64,000 nt of DNA from Actinacidiphila yanglinensis (GTDB taxonomy: Bacteria > Actinomycetota > Actinomycetes > Streptomycetales > Streptomycetaceae). Numbering within the stretch: position 1 is the stretch's first letter; each line of letters opens with the position of its first letter. The stretch spans positions 327,337 to 391,336 of the forward strand of contig NZ_FNVU01000006.1 of the NCBI RefSeq assembly GCF_900107965.1, written 5' to 3'. Positions 1 to 9,237 of the stretch are shown here, in pieces. The notes below the pieces were generated by a model. It was not told where the DNA came from. It saw nothing but the letters and a program-made list of their open reading frames with translations, and ran no database searches. Made by a program: the position numbers and the translations under genes.

Positions 1-2052
1 CTTGATCCCGGCCAGCGGGGTGCGCAGGTCGTGCGAGACCGCGGCCAGCAGCGCGGTGCGGATGCGGTTGCCCTCGGCGAGGCGGCGGGCCCGGGTGGCC
101 TGCTCGGACAGCCGCCGGCGCTCCAGCAGCCCGGCGGTCTGCGCGGCGAACGCGACCAGCACCCGGCGGTCCTGGGCCGGCAGCACGCGACCGTTCAGCG
201 CGAGCACCAGCCGGTCGCCGGCGGGCACCTCCACGTCGGCGTTCTCCGGCTCGGTGGCGGGGTCGGGCCCGACCGAGGCCGCGGTGTGCCAGCCGCCCGC
301 CTGCGCGGGACGGACCCGCCCGCTGTCGCCCGCCGCGCCGGTGCCGCGCTCGTCCGTGCCGCGTGCGTCCGTGTCGCCTGCGTCGGCGTCGCCCTCGTCG
401 CCCTCCGTCGCGGCGGCTCCGCCCTCCTCGGAGGTGTCCGGCGAGGCGACCTCCAGGAGCGCCGCGGATTCCATGGCGAAGGTCTCCCGCACCCGGTCGA
501 GCAGGGAGACGATGCTGTCGGTGCCGTCCTCCCCGCGCAGGACGGTACCGGCGAGGTAGCTGAGGATCTCGGTCTCGGCGCGGCTGCGCGCGGCCTGCTG
601 CGCGCGGCGGGCCGCGAGGTCGACGACCGAGGCGACCGCGATGCCGACCGCGACGAAGATCACCAGCGAGAGCAGGTTCTGCGGGTCGGAGATGGTGAAG
701 GTGTGGGTGGGCGGCGCGAAGAAGTAGTTGAGCAGGAGCGTGCCGAGCAGGGCGGCGGCGATCGCCGGGAAGACCCCGCCGACGAGGGCCGCGACGACGG
801 TGAGGGTGAGGAAGAGCAGCAGCGGCGTGGTGATGCCGTGGCTGTCGGTGCCCGAGCGCAGGATCAGGGTGAGCAGCGGCGGGCCGGCGACACCGAGCAG
901 CCAGCCGCCGATGGTGCGGGCCCGGCCCAGGCTGATCGGCAGCCGGCCGGGCACCCGGGGGCGGCCGGCGGCGGCGTGCTCGTGGGTCACGATGTGCACG
1001 TCGATGTCACCGGACTCGCGGGCCACGGTGGCCCCGACGCCCGGTCCGAGGAAGTACTGCCACGCCTTGCGGCGGCTGGAGCCGAGCACGATCTGGGTGG
1101 CGTCGACGCCGCGGGCGAAGTCGAGCATCGCGGCGGGGACGTCGGCGCCGAGCACGGAGTGGTAGCTGCCGCCCAGGTCCTCGACCAGCCTGCGCTGGGT
1201 GCCGAGGTCGCCGGCGGACGCGCCGACCAGGCCGTCGGAACGCACCACGTGCACCGCGAGCAGTTCGCTGCCGGAGCCCTTCGCGGCGATCCGGGCGGCC
1301 CGCCGGATCAGGGTGGCGCCCTCGGGGCCGCCGGTGAGGCCGACCACGATCCGCTCGCGGGTCTGCCAGGTGTCGGCGATGCCGTGCTCGGCGCGGTAGC
1401 GCAGCAGGTACTCGTCGACGCGGTCGGCGGTCCACAGCAGGGCCAGCTCGCGCAGCGCGGTCAGGTTGCCCGGCCGGAAGTAGTGCGACAGGGCCGCGTC
1501 GACCTTCTCCGGGGTGTAGACGTTGCCGTGTGCCAGGCGGCGGCGCAGCGCGTCGGGGTCCATGTCGACCAGCTCGATCTGGGCGGCCCGGCGGACCACT
1601 TCGTCGGGCACGGTCTCCTGCTGCCGCACGCCGGTGATGCCCTCGACCACGTCGCCCAGGGACTCCAGGTGCTGGACGTTGACGGTGGAGACCACGTCGA
1701 TGCCGGCCCGCAGCAGCTCGTCGACGTCCTGCCAGCGCTTGGCGTGGCGGCTGCCGGGCACGTTGGTGTGGGCGAGTTCGTCGACCAGCGCGATCCGGGG
1801 CTTGCGGGCCAGCACCGTGTCGAGGTCCATCTCGGTGAACTCGGCGCCGCGGTGGGTGAGGGTGCGCCGGGGGAGGATCTCCAGCCCGTCGAGCAGTTCG
1901 CGGGTGCGGGGGCGGCCGTGGTCCTCGACGTACGCGACGACCACGTCGGCGCCGCGGTCGGCCCGGCGGTGGGCCTCGCAGAGCATCGCGTAGGTCTTCC
2001 CCACTCCAGGCGCGGCACCCAGGTAGATCCGCAGACTGCCGTGCGTGGCCAC
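1..2052 (-). CDS. kdpD: Osmosensitive K+ channel histidine kinase KdpD (3' end outside window)
   Basis: Membrane sensor kinase of the KdpDE two-component system, which controls high-affinity potassium uptake. Seen: N-terminal KdpD domain with Walker A GAAPGVGKTY (about residues 12-21), a universal-stress-protein domain, a hydrophobic DUF4118 block with several membrane helices (about residues 380-470), a GAF-like region containing an Asp/Glu/Gly-rich insert, and the phosphoacceptor box SHDLRTPL at the window edge. The ATPase domain lies outside, so about 684 residues are visible out of the 850-900 usual for the family. The GTG start at 2052 is chosen because a GGGAGAGGAACG ribosome site precedes it. 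kdpE and kdpFABC are not in the window. It diverges from a KimA-like permease, placing two potassium systems back to back. Confidence 0.95.
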   Translation of the reverse strand, partial: MATHGSLRIYLGAAPGVGKTYAMLCEAHRRADRGADVVVAYVEDHGRPRTRELLDGLEILPRRTLTHRGAEFTEMDLDTVLARKPRIALVDELAHTNVPGSRHAKRWQDVDELLRAGIDVVSTVNVQHLESLGDVVEGITGVRQQETVPDEVVRRAAQIELVDMDPDALRRRLAHGNVYTPEKVDAALSHYFRPGNLTALRELALLWTADRVDEYLLRYRAEHGIADTWQTRERIVVGLTGGPEGATLIRRAARIAAKGSGSELLAVHVVRSDGLVGASAGDLGTQRRLVEDLGGSYHSVLGADVPAAMLDFARGVDATQIVLGSSRRKAWQYFLGPGVGATVARESGDIDVHIVTHEHAAAGRPRVPGRLPISLGRARTIGGWLLGVAGPPLLTLILRSGTDSHGITTPLLLFLTLTVVAALVGGVFPAIAAALLGTLLLNYFFAPPTHTFTISDPQNLLSLVIFVAVGIAVASVVDLAARRAQQAARSRAETEILSYLAGTVLRGEDGTDSIVSLLDRVRETFAMESAALLEVASPDTSEEGGAAATEGDEGDADAGDTDARGTDERGTGAAGDSGRVRPAQAGGWHTAASVGPDPATEPENADVEVPAGDRLVLALNGRVLPAQDRRVLVAFAAQTAGLLERRRLSEQATRARRLAEGNRIRTALLAAVSHDLRTPLAGIK

Positions 2053-2237
2053 CGTTCCTCTCCCTCTCCCGTCACACCACCCTCGCGCTCGGTACGCGTG
2101 TCCGCCGGCCTCGTGTCCGACGGTCGTGGACACCATCGAGCATAGGGCGCCGATCACCCCGTCATCGCCTGCGACCAGCGAGGCTACGGCAATGTCGGGG
2201 GTCTACCCGGGCCCGTGGGGGAGCGCGACACCGGAAA

Positions 2238-2256
2238 GCGTTAAGGACGCGCTAAG
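2238..2256. promoter_or_regulatory. Tandem direct repeat between kdpD and the permease, possible OmpR/KdpE-type site
   Basis: GCGTTAAG (2238-2245) and GCGCTAAG (2249-2256) are near-identical 8-mers exactly 11 bp apart, one helical turn, in the 294-bp divergent gap. OmpR-family regulators, to which KdpE belongs, usually bind such tandem half-sites. The assignment to KdpE is inference. No match to the ydaO-type c-di-AMP riboswitch was recognised in this gap. Confidence 0.35.
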
Positions 2257-2346
2257 ATCCCCGCCCCGCGCCACCGAATGTCCGATTCGCCCCGACTCCG
2301 TGCAGTAGTGATATGGGGGCTCGCCCTTCTCCCGAAACGGACTCCC

Positions 2347-4344
2347 ATGGTGTCGACTTCCACCCGACCCGCGCCCGCGGCACTCCCTGAGAGCTACGGC
2401 TACCGGGTGAAGAAGCACCTCCTGGGGAGGCCACTGGTCACCGAGCAGCTGGGCGGCGAGCGGCTGTCCAACCCGATCGCGCTGGGCGTGCTCGCCTCGG
2501 ACTGCATCTCCTCGATGGCGTACGGCTCCGAGCAGATGCTGGTGGTGCTCATCCCGGCGATCGGCGTCGCCGCGTTCACCGCCCTGATCCCGCTGACCGC
2601 GGCGATCCTGTGCGTGCTGCTCCTGCTGACGCTGTCCTACCGGGACGTGGTCATGGCCTACACCCGGGCCGGCGGGTCCTACGTGGTGGCCCGGGAGAAC
2701 TTCGGACCGCGAATAGCCCAGGTCGCCGCGGTGGCTTTGCTGATCGACTACATCGTCACGGTCGCGGTCCAGGCGGCGGCCGGCACCGACGCCCTGGTGT
2801 CCCTGATCCACCTGATGTGGGGGGACGCCCGCCTGACCGCCCTGGACGACAACAAGCTGTTCATCACCGTCGCCGTGGTGCTGCTGCTGTGCTGGGGCAA
2901 CCTGCGGGGCATCCGCGAGGCGGGCCGCTCCTTCGCGCTGCCCGCCTACCTGTTCATCGCCGCGATGGCGCTGCTGATCGTCACCGGCTTCACCCGCTTC
3001 CTGCTCGGCGACCACTCCCGCATCGACGTCCACACCCCCGGCATGGTCGGTCTCGGTACCGACACCCACGGCTTCTTCTACGGTGCCTCGCTGCTGATCC
3101 TGCTGCGCGCGTTCGCCAACGGCGGCTCGTCGCTGACCGGCCTGGAGGCGATCTCCAACGGCGTCAGCGCCTTCCGCAGCCCGCAGGGCCCCAACGCCCG
3201 CCGCACCATGGTCGCGATGTCCTGCATCCTGGGCACCGGCGTCCTCGGGGTGTCCCTGCTCGCGCACATCACCCACGCCACGCCGTACGTCGCGCAGACC
3301 CCGACCGTCGTCTCGCAGGAGGCGAGCTGGGCCTTCGGCGGCAACTGGTACGGCACCGCGGGCCTGGTCTTCGTCCAGCTCGCGACCGCGCTGATCCTCT
3401 ACACCGGCGCCAACACGTCCTTCAACGGCTTCCCGTTCCTGGCCAGCTTCGTCGCCGAGGACTCCTTCCTGCCCCGCCAGCTCACCCGGCGCGGCCACCG
3501 GCTGGCGTTCTCCAACGGCATCGTGGTGCTGACGGTGGTGTCCCTGACGCTGCTGATCGCCACGAAGGGCAGCCTGAACGCGCTGGTCGGGCTGTACGCG
3601 ATCGGGGTGTTCTCCGGGTTCACGATGGCCGGCGCCGGCCTGGTCAGGCACCACTGGACCCGGCGGGACGGCAAGTGGCGCGCGAAGGTCGCCCTCAACG
3701 GGCTGGCCTGCGGCGTCTCGCTGCTGGTCGCGTTGATCTTCGCGGTCACCAAGTTCACCGAGGGCGCGTGGGTGGTGGTCCTGGTCTTCCCGATCGGGGT
3801 GTGGGCCCTGATCAAGGTGAACAAGCGCTACCGCGAGGAGGCCGCCGCGCTCGCGGCAGCGCCCGCCGACGCCACGCAGCCGCGCTCGACCAGCCAGGTG
3901 ATGTACATCCTGGTGGACCGGGTCGACCTCGCCGTGCTCAAGGCGATCCGGTACGCCCGCGCGCTGCGGCCGCACGAGATCCGCGCCGTGCACGTCATGG
4001 TGGACGCCCAGGAGGCGAAGCGACTGGCGGCGCAGTGGAACCGCACCGAGGTCGGCGACCTGCCGCTGGAGATGGTGGAGTGCCCCGACCGCCGGATCAG
4101 CCGGTCGGTGCTCGAACTGGTCGACCGGCGCATCCGCGAGCAGCGCGCCCAGGTCACGCTGCTGATCCCGGAGCGCAACTACTCCCCCGTCCTGGGCCGC
4201 CTGCTGCACCGGCGCACCGCCGACCACATCGCGCGCGCCGTCGGGCGGCTGCCCGACGTCGTCGCCACGATCGTGCCGTTCGACGTCGCCGAGGCCCACG
4301 AGGAGCGGGCTCCCCGCGGGGCTGCCACCGCCAACCGCGCGTAG
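2347..4344 (+). CDS. KimA-like APC-superfamily potassium permease
   Basis: 665-residue inner-membrane transporter. The membrane part (about residues 30-490) follows Bacillus KimA (formerly YdaO): RVKKHLLGRPL start, SDCISSMAYGSEQ in helix 1, LVDYIVTVAVQAAAGTDA-like helix 3 region, SLTGLEAISNGV, and ANTSFNGFP. The C-terminal ~150 residues form a soluble universal-stress-like domain (YILVDRVDLAVLKAIRYARA), also present in KimA. KimA is a K+/H+ symporter inhibited by c-di-AMP. Proteins of this shape are often annotated only as amino-acid permeases, so the substrate is inferred. The ATG at 2347 is chosen as it sits closest to the conserved N-terminus; an in-frame ATG at 2278 would add 23 unlikely residues. 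No clear ribosome site is present. It stands alone, divergent from kdpD. Confidence 0.85.
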   Translation: MVSTSTRPAPAALPESYGYRVKKHLLGRPLVTEQLGGERLSNPIALGVLASDCISSMAYGSEQMLVVLIPAIGVAAFTALIPLTAAILCVLLLLTLSYRDVVMAYTRAGGSYVVARENFGPRIAQVAAVALLIDYIVTVAVQAAAGTDALVSLIHLMWGDARLTALDDNKLFITVAVVLLLCWGNLRGIREAGRSFALPAYLFIAAMALLIVTGFTRFLLGDHSRIDVHTPGMVGLGTDTHGFFYGASLLILLRAFANGGSSLTGLEAISNGVSAFRSPQGPNARRTMVAMSCILGTGVLGVSLLAHITHATPYVAQTPTVVSQEASWAFGGNWYGTAGLVFVQLATALILYTGANTSFNGFPFLASFVAEDSFLPRQLTRRGHRLAFSNGIVVLTVVSLTLLIATKGSLNALVGLYAIGVFSGFTMAGAGLVRHHWTRRDGKWRAKVALNGLACGVSLLVALIFAVTKFTEGAWVVVLVFPIGVWALIKVNKRYREEAAALAAAPADATQPRSTSQVMYILVDRVDLAVLKAIRYARALRPHEIRAVHVMVDAQEAKRLAAQWNRTEVGDLPLEMVECPDRRISRSVLELVDRRIREQRAQVTLLIPERNYSPVLGRLLHRRTADHIARAVGRLPDVVATIVPFDVAEAHEERAPRGAATANRA

Positions 4345-4359
4345 GTTAGGCTACCCTTA
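4341..4359 (+). promoter_or_regulatory. Iron box (DmdR1/IdeR operator)
   Basis: GTAGGTTAGGCTACCCTTA matches 16 of 19 positions of the DtxR/IdeR/DmdR consensus TTAGGTTAGGCTAACCTAA. It overlaps the stop codon of the permease and lies about 100 bp before the next start, so it most likely controls the gene at 4456. DmdR1 represses iron-uptake genes in streptomycetes when iron is plentiful. Confidence 0.75.
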
Positions 4360-4455
4360 CTTTCCGATCGGGAGGGTGCGTCCCCCTCGGGCCCCGCGGG
4401 CCTGAACCGGGCGGCCGCGCACGGGAGTCGACGACCGCAGAGGCGGCCCGGACCT

Positions 4456-4989
4456 GTGGACGCGCACGCGACGGACCCGCGAGGGGCGCCGGAGCCGGCG
4501 GATCCGAACGAGGCGGCAGATGCGAACATGGCGGCCCATCCGATCGAGACAGCCGACCCGCACGACGCAGCCGAGGCATCGGGCGCGGACCTGGCGGATC
4601 CGGCGGACCTCTCTGCGTGGCCGCCGGCCGTACTCGACGTGGGAGACGTCACGGCCTCCGAGGCACGCGACGCGATCCTTCGGCTGCTGCGGGAGGGGCC
4701 GGCCCGGCAGGAACCCTTCGCCGCGCTGGTCGACATGAGCCGCACCGCGGCGCCGACCGGGGAGAAGGACGCGAAAACCGCCGATCAGGCGCGTGCGATC
4801 AAGGAGTTGAGGCCCCGACTGGTCGCACGCTGCCGCGGCCTGGCGTTCGTGATCCCCGCGGCGCCGCCCGCCCCGGCCGCGCCCGCGGACGCGGCCGAGG
4901 CGGGCAACCGCTTCTGGTGCTGCCCGGTGGCCACCGTGGCCGACCGGGTCCAGGCGCTGGCCCGGCTCCGGGAACGGCTGCCGGCATGA
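4456..4989 (+). CDS. Hypothetical protein behind an iron box
   Basis: 177-residue soluble protein, function not recognised. The first ~55 residues are a low-complexity stretch rich in Ala, Asp, Pro and Glu. The rest looks folded: LDVGDVTASEARDAILRLL, FAALVDMSR, then IKELRPRLVARCRGLAFVIP and a C-terminal WCCPVATVADRVQALARLRE. The alternation of short hydrophobic strands and helices faintly recalls STAS/SpoIIAA-like folds, but this is only an impression. No signal peptide or membrane segment. GTG 4456 is the first start after an upstream stop; ATG 4528 is an alternative that would remove most of the disordered tail. Codon third positions are strongly GC, supporting a real gene. The upstream iron box suggests expression under iron limitation. 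Confidence 0.7.
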   Translation: MDAHATDPRGAPEPADPNEAADANMAAHPIETADPHDAAEASGADLADPADLSAWPPAVLDVGDVTASEARDAILRLLREGPARQEPFAALVDMSRTAAPTGEKDAKTADQARAIKELRPRLVARCRGLAFVIPAAPPAPAAPADAAEAGNRFWCCPVATVADRVQALARLRERLPA

Positions 4990-5104
4990 CCGGCCCCGAC
5001 CCGGCCGGGTACGCACCGGCCGACCCCGTAAAGGCCGGGCCCCGGCGGCCCGACCCGCACCGGGCCGTGCCGTCGGGGCCGGGCCCGGCGCGGTCTCGCG
5101 CGGG

Positions 5105-5272
5105 TCACCACCGATACCAGCGACCTCTCCCGGAGCCGGAACCCGGGCGGATCAGGAATCCCAGCAACCAGAGCACCAGCACCACCACCGCGACCCACCA
5201 GAGGATCTTCACGGCGAATCCGATTCCGAACAGCAGCAGTGCGAGCAACAGTACGACGAGCAACGGTCCCAT
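5105..5272 (-). CDS. Small hydrophobic membrane protein
   Basis: 55-residue peptide beginning MGPLLVVLLLALLLFGIGFAV, with two closely spaced hydrophobic stretches (about residues 3-20 and 22-42) and a basic Gly/Ser/Arg tail ending RGRWYRW. Such tiny two-helix proteins are widespread in streptomycetes and are annotated as hydrophobic or lmo0937-family proteins; their role is unknown, with some links to stress regulons. Two ATGs are six bases apart. The downstream one at 5272 is preferred because AAGGAGG lies 9 nt before it, but only 3 nt before the other. Transcribed away from the AraC gene. Confidence 0.75.
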   Translation of the reverse strand: MGPLLVVLLLALLLFGIGFAVKILWWVAVVVLVLWLLGFLIRPGSGSGRGRWYRW

Positions 5273-5360
5273 GGTCATCAACCTCCTTGCCGACCGTGTG
5301 CCCCGGTTCCCGCCCCGCACGCGGCGGGAGTCCGCTCCTTCCGCCGTGGCCGTCATGCGC

Positions 5361-5366
5361 TACGTT
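5361..5366 (+). promoter_or_regulatory. -10 box of a leaderless promoter (AraC gene)
   Basis: TACGTT ends 8 nt before the ATG at 5375 (and 2 nt before the ATG at 5369). No Shine-Dalgarno sequence is visible, so a leaderless transcript starting at or next to ATG 5375 is likely. Confidence 0.45.
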
Positions 5367-5374
5367 CGATGACC

Positions 5375-6145
5375 ATGTCGCCGAACGGCCAGCACTCCGC
5401 ACCCCCCGCGCCCGCGCCCGCCGAGGCCCTGCGGGTGATCAACTTCGACCTGGCACGCGGCCAGCGGTTCGGCGAACACGAACACCCCACCCACCAGTTG
5501 GTGTGGTCCCCGGCGAGCGTGCTCACCGTGGACATCGGCGACCACTCGTGGGTGCTGCCGCCGACGCTGGCGCTGTGGATACCGGCCGGAGTGCGGCACA
5601 GCACCGGCGCGACCCGTCCGGCCCGGATGCGCAGCGTCTACCTGCTGCCGGAGCGCTGCCCGGTCCGCTGGACGCAGCCGACGGTGGTCGGAGTGCCGCC
5701 GCTGCTGCGCGAGTTGATCACGCACCTGGCCGACCCCGGCCTCGGCGCCGAGCCGCGCGCCCGGGCGGAGGCCGTGCTGTTCGACCTGGTGCGCCCGGTG
5801 GCGGTGACCACCATCGAGCTGCCGATGCCCGCGGACGGGCGCGCCCGCCAGGTCGCGGAGTCGCTGCTCGCCCACCCGGCCGACCACCGCCCGCTGGAGG
5901 AGTGGGGCCGGGAGGTCGGGGCCAGCGCCCGCACGCTGGCCCGGCTGTTCAGCGCGGAGACCGGGATGTCCTTCGGCCGGTGGCGCACCCGGGCCCGGCT
6001 GCGCGCGGGGCTGGAACACATGGCGGCCAACCGCCCGCTCGCGGCGGTCGCCCACCACGTCGGCTACACCACGCCGAGTTCCTTCATCGCCGCCTTCCGC
6101 CAGGAGACCGGCCGCACCCCCGGCGCCTACTTCACCGCGCGCTGA
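5375..6145 (+). CDS. AraC-family transcriptional regulator
   Basis: 256-residue regulator. The N-terminal ~110 residues form a cupin-like sensor domain (GEHEHPTHQLVWSP, with His residues typical of AraC cupins). The C-terminal ~100 residues are the double helix-turn-helix DNA-binding domain, with LEEWGREVGASARTLARLF as the first HTH and the family signature around HHVGYTTPSSFIAAFRQETG at the end. The effector is unknown. ATG 5369 would add two residues; 5375 fits the leaderless promoter better. The gene diverges from the small hydrophobic protein, and no obvious metabolic target lies alongside. Confidence 0.9.
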   Translation: MSPNGQHSAPPAPAPAEALRVINFDLARGQRFGEHEHPTHQLVWSPASVLTVDIGDHSWVLPPTLALWIPAGVRHSTGATRPARMRSVYLLPERCPVRWTQPTVVGVPPLLRELITHLADPGLGAEPRARAEAVLFDLVRPVAVTTIELPMPADGRARQVAESLLAHPADHRPLEEWGREVGASARTLARLFSAETGMSFGRWRTRARLRAGLEHMAANRPLAAVAHHVGYTTPSSFIAAFRQETGRTPGAYFTAR

Positions 6146-6191
6146 CCACCCCGTGCGGGCCCGGGTTTCCGCGCCGCGCCGACCCGCGGCC

Positions 6192-6336
6192 TCACAGCGA
6201 CGCGAGCGCCTTCTCGAAGTCGTCGAGCGCGGCGATCGCGTCCTCGTAGCCGCAGGCTGCGAGCCGGACGAGCGTGGCGCCGGCGGCTCCGGCGGCCAGC
6301 AGGCCGCGCCGGTCGGGCGGGCCCGCTGGGACATCG
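6192..6336 (-). pseudogene. C-terminal gene remnant
   Basis: On the minus strand a 49-codon stretch reads DRRGLLAAGAAGATL ... CGYEDAIAALDDFEKALASL then TGA, with the GC-ending codon pattern of genuine coding DNA. It has no usable start: an upstream stop lies in frame about 37 bases before it. An ATG with a good GGAGG site at 6334 is in a different frame. This looks like the tail of a gene that lost its 5' part, or one with a frameshift right after the start. The family was not recognised. Confidence 0.4.
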
Positions 6337-6373
6337 GGACCTCCGGGGCCGACCGAGTTCCGGCGTGGTCAGG

Positions 6374-6702
6374 CGCGCATGCGCAAGAGCACCACAACCA
6401 AGCACAGCACCCCACAGGGGCGCGGGGAACTGCGCGACCAGCCACCCACCGACCCCCAGCCGGCAACGCACCGCAACCCTCGCAGCGAGCGAATCGCGGT
6501 GACCTGCGCGACCAGCCCCCACGAAGCACAGCGCGCATGCACAAGAACACCACAACCAAGCACGGCGCCCCACAGGGGCGCGGGGAACTGCGCGACAAGC
6601 CACCCACCGGCCCGCGGCCGGCAACGCACCGCACCCGTCGCGGCGAGCGACAGGCCCCCCACCGACCCGCGGCCGGCAACGCACCGCAACCCTCGCGGCG
6701 AG
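6374..6702 (+). repeat. Streptomycete interspersed repeat, two copies plus a partial third
   Basis: Copy 1 (about 6374-6490) and copy 2 (about 6531-6650) share GCGCGCATGC, ACCACAACCAAGCAC, CCACAGGGGCGCGGGGAACT and GCCGGCAACGCACCGC. A third, shortened unit (6655-6702) repeats only the CCGCGGCCGGCAACGCACCG end. This intergenic element family is widespread in Streptomyces; related pieces occur at about 21.4 kb here. No gene was found between 6337 and 6826, which these repeats fill. Confidence 0.8.
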
Positions 6703-6826
6703 GCCAGGACCCCCCGAAGGGACCTGCACCCGGAAGGAGGGAGTGCGCGCACGTCGGCGGCCCACCCCCCGCGGAGCGGGTAAGGCTGACGTGCCCGAGC
6801 CCCACGCCGCCCCCCGAAGGACACCC

Positions 6827-9211
6827 ATGCCCAACGGTCTGAACGACGAGGAACTCTCCGCGCTGGACGCCCACTGGCGCGCAGCGAACTATCTGGCCGT
6901 GGGCCAGATCTACCTGCTCGACGGCAACCCCCTCCTCACGGAACCCCTCCGCCCCGAGCACGTGAAGCCGCGCCTGCTGGGCCACTGGGGTACCTCCCCG
7001 GGCCTGAACCTGGTCCACACGCATCTCAACCGCGTGGTGAAGGCCCGCGACGTGGACGCGATCTGCGTGTGGGGCCCGGGGCACGGCGGCCCCGCGGTGC
7101 TGGCCAACTCGTGGCTGGAGGGCAGTTACACCCGGACGTACCCCGACATCACGCGGGACGCCCCGGGCATGGGCCGGCTGTTCCGCCAGTTCTCGTTCCC
7201 CGGCGGCGTCCCGAGCCACGTCGCACCGGAGACCCCGGGCTCCATCCACGAGGGCGGCGAGCTGGGCTACGCCCTCTCGCACGCCTACGGCGCCGCGTTC
7301 GACAACCCCGGCCTGCTCGTCGCGTGCGTGATCGGCGACGGCGAGGCCGAGACCGGCCCGCTGGCCGCCTCGTGGCACGGCAACAAGTTCCTCGACCCGC
7401 TCCACGACGGCGCGGTCCTGCCGATCCTGCACCTGAACGGCTACAAGATCGCCAACCCGACCGTGCTGGCCCGGCTCCCGTCGGACGAGCTGGACGCGCT
7501 GCTGCGCGGCTACGGCCACGACCCGATCCACGTCGCGGGCGACGAACCCGCCGACGTGCACCGCGCGATGGCCGCGGCCATGGACGCCGCGCTGGACCGG
7601 ATCGCCGCGATCCAGCAGGCCGCCCGCGCGGAGGGCGCCGGCACCTCGGCGGACGGCGCCCGCCGCCCGCGCTGGCCGATGATCGTGCTGCGCACTCCCA
7701 AGGGCTGGACCGGTCCGGCCGAGGTCGACGGCCTTCCCGTCGAGGGCACCTGGCGTGCCCACCAGGTGCCGCTGCCCGAAGTGCGCACCAATCCCGACCA
7801 CCTGCGGCAGTTGGAGGAGTGGCTGCTGTCCTACCGTCCTGCCGAACTCTTCGACGACACCGGCCGCCCGCGGGAGCAGGTGCTCGCCTGCGTGCCGTCC
7901 GGGGACCGCCGGCTCGGCGCGAACCCGCACACCAACGGCGGGCTGCTGCTGCGCGACCTGCCCGTCCCGGACCTGGACGGCTTCGCGGTGCGGGTCGACG
8001 CGCCCGGCACCGAGACGCACGAACCGACCCGGGTGCTGGCCCGGTTGCTGGAACGGGTGATGGCCGACACGGAGGAGCGCCGCGACTTCCGGATGGTCGG
8101 CCCGGACGAGACCGCCTCCAACCGGCTCGACGCCGTCTACGCCGCCTCGGGCAAGGCGTGGCAGGAGCGCACCCTGGCCACCGACGAGGACCTGGACCGG
8201 CACGGCCGGGTGATGGAGATCCTCTCCGAACACACCTGCCAGGGCTGGCTGGAGGGCTACCTGCTCACCGGCAGGCACGGCCTGTTCTCCTGCTACGAGG
8301 CGTTCGTGCACATCGTCGACTCCATGGTCAACCAGCACATCAAGTGGCTGCGCACCACGCGCGCCCTGCCCTGGCGCCGTCCGATCGCCTCCCTCAACTA
8401 CCTGCTCACCTCGCACGTCTGGCGCCAGGACCACAACGGCTTCTCGCACCAGGACCCCGGTTTCGTCGACCACGTCCTCAACAAGTCGCCGGAGGTCGTC
8501 CGCGTCTACTTCCCGCCGGACGCCAACACGCTGCTGTCCGTCGCCGACCACGTCCTACGGTCACGGGACTACGTCAACGTCATCGTCGCCGGCAAGCAAC
8601 CCACCTTCTCCTGGCTGGACATGGACGCCGCACGCGCGCACTGCGCCCGCGGCGCCGGCATCTGGGAGTGGGCCGGCACCGAGGACGGCAGCCGCGAGCC
8701 GGACGTCGTTCTCGCCTGCGCGGGCGACGTGCCCACCCAGGAGGTCCTGGCCGCGGCCCAGTTGGTCCGCCACCATCTCCCCGAGCTCGCCGTGCGCGTG
8801 GTCAACGTGGTCGACCTCGCCCGCCTGCTGCCGGAGAAGGAGCACCCGCACGGCATGTCGGACGCGCAGTACGACGCCCTGTTCACGCCCGACAAGCCGG
8901 TCATCTTCGCGTACCACGGCTACCCGTGGCTGGTCCACCGGCTCGCCTACCGCCGCTCCGGCCACCGCGACCTGCACGTGCGCGGCTACAAGGAGATCGG
9001 CACCACGACCACGCCGTTCGACATGGTCGTCCGCAACGACCTGGACCGCTTCCGCCTGGTCATGGACGTCATCGACCGGGTGCCGGGCCTCGCGGTCCGG
9101 GCCGCCCCCGTACGGCAGTTGATGGAGGACGCCCGGCTACGGCACCACGACTGGATCCGCGCGCACGGCGTCGACCTGCCCGAGGTGGCCGACTGGCGCT
9201 GGGTCGGCTGA
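6827..9211 (+). CDS. xfp: Phosphoketolase (xylulose-5-phosphate/fructose-6-phosphate)
   Basis: 794-residue cytoplasmic thiamine-diphosphate enzyme that cleaves xylulose-5-phosphate (and usually fructose-6-phosphate) with phosphate to acetyl phosphate and glyceraldehyde-3-phosphate or erythrose-4-phosphate. Family hallmarks in order: [16 protein letters not shown] near the N-terminus, [56 protein letters not shown], the cofactor motif [11 protein letters not shown] (about residue 170), and [18 protein letters not shown] with [19 protein letters not shown] in the C-terminal half. Length is normal. ATG 6827 follows GAAGGA by 5 nt. It stands alone; no acetate kinase is adjacent. Confidence 0.96.
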   Translation: MPNGLNDEELSALDAHWRAANYLAVGQIYLLDGNPLLTEPLRPEHVKPRLLGHWGTSPGLNLVHTHLNRVVKARDVDAICVWGPGHGGPAVLANSWLEGSYTRTYPDITRDAPGMGRLFRQFSFPGGVPSHVAPETPGSIHEGGELGYALSHAYGAAFDNPGLLVACVIGDGEAETGPLAASWHGNKFLDPLHDGAVLPILHLNGYKIANPTVLARLPSDELDALLRGYGHDPIHVAGDEPADVHRAMAAAMDAALDRIAAIQQAARAEGAGTSADGARRPRWPMIVLRTPKGWTGPAEVDGLPVEGTWRAHQVPLPEVRTNPDHLRQLEEWLLSYRPAELFDDTGRPREQVLACVPSGDRRLGANPHTNGGLLLRDLPVPDLDGFAVRVDAPGTETHEPTRVLARLLERVMADTEERRDFRMVGPDETASNRLDAVYAASGKAWQERTLATDEDLDRHGRVMEILSEHTCQGWLEGYLLTGRHGLFSCYEAFVHIVDSMVNQHIKWLRTTRALPWRRPIASLNYLLTSHVWRQDHNGFSHQDPGFVDHVLNKSPEVVRVYFPPDANTLLSVADHVLRSRDYVNVIVAGKQPTFSWLDMDAARAHCARGAGIWEWAGTEDGSREPDVVLACAGDVPTQEVLAAAQLVRHHLPELAVRVVNVVDLARLLPEKEHPHGMSDAQYDALFTPDKPVIFAYHGYPWLVHRLAYRRSGHRDLHVRGYKEIGTTTTPFDMVVRNDLDRFRLVMDVIDRVPGLAVRAAPVRQLMEDARLRHHDWIRAHGVDLPEVADWRWVG

Positions 9212-9237
9212 GCCGTCGCCGGGGCGTGCGCCGGCCG

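Noticed and set aside
2053..2346. ydaO-type c-di-AMP riboswitch before the KimA-like gene
   Set aside because: None of the conserved riboswitch core segments could be found in the gap.
6337..6826. CRISPR-like array suggested by spaced repeats at 6.4-6.7 kb
   Set aside because: Only two to three long, imperfect copies with no regular short repeats or cas genes.
5360..8551. Very long open frame on the minus strand across the AraC and phosphoketolase genes
   Set aside because: It has no ribosome site and no family similarity, and opposes well-recognised genes; it is a GC-rich antisense shadow.
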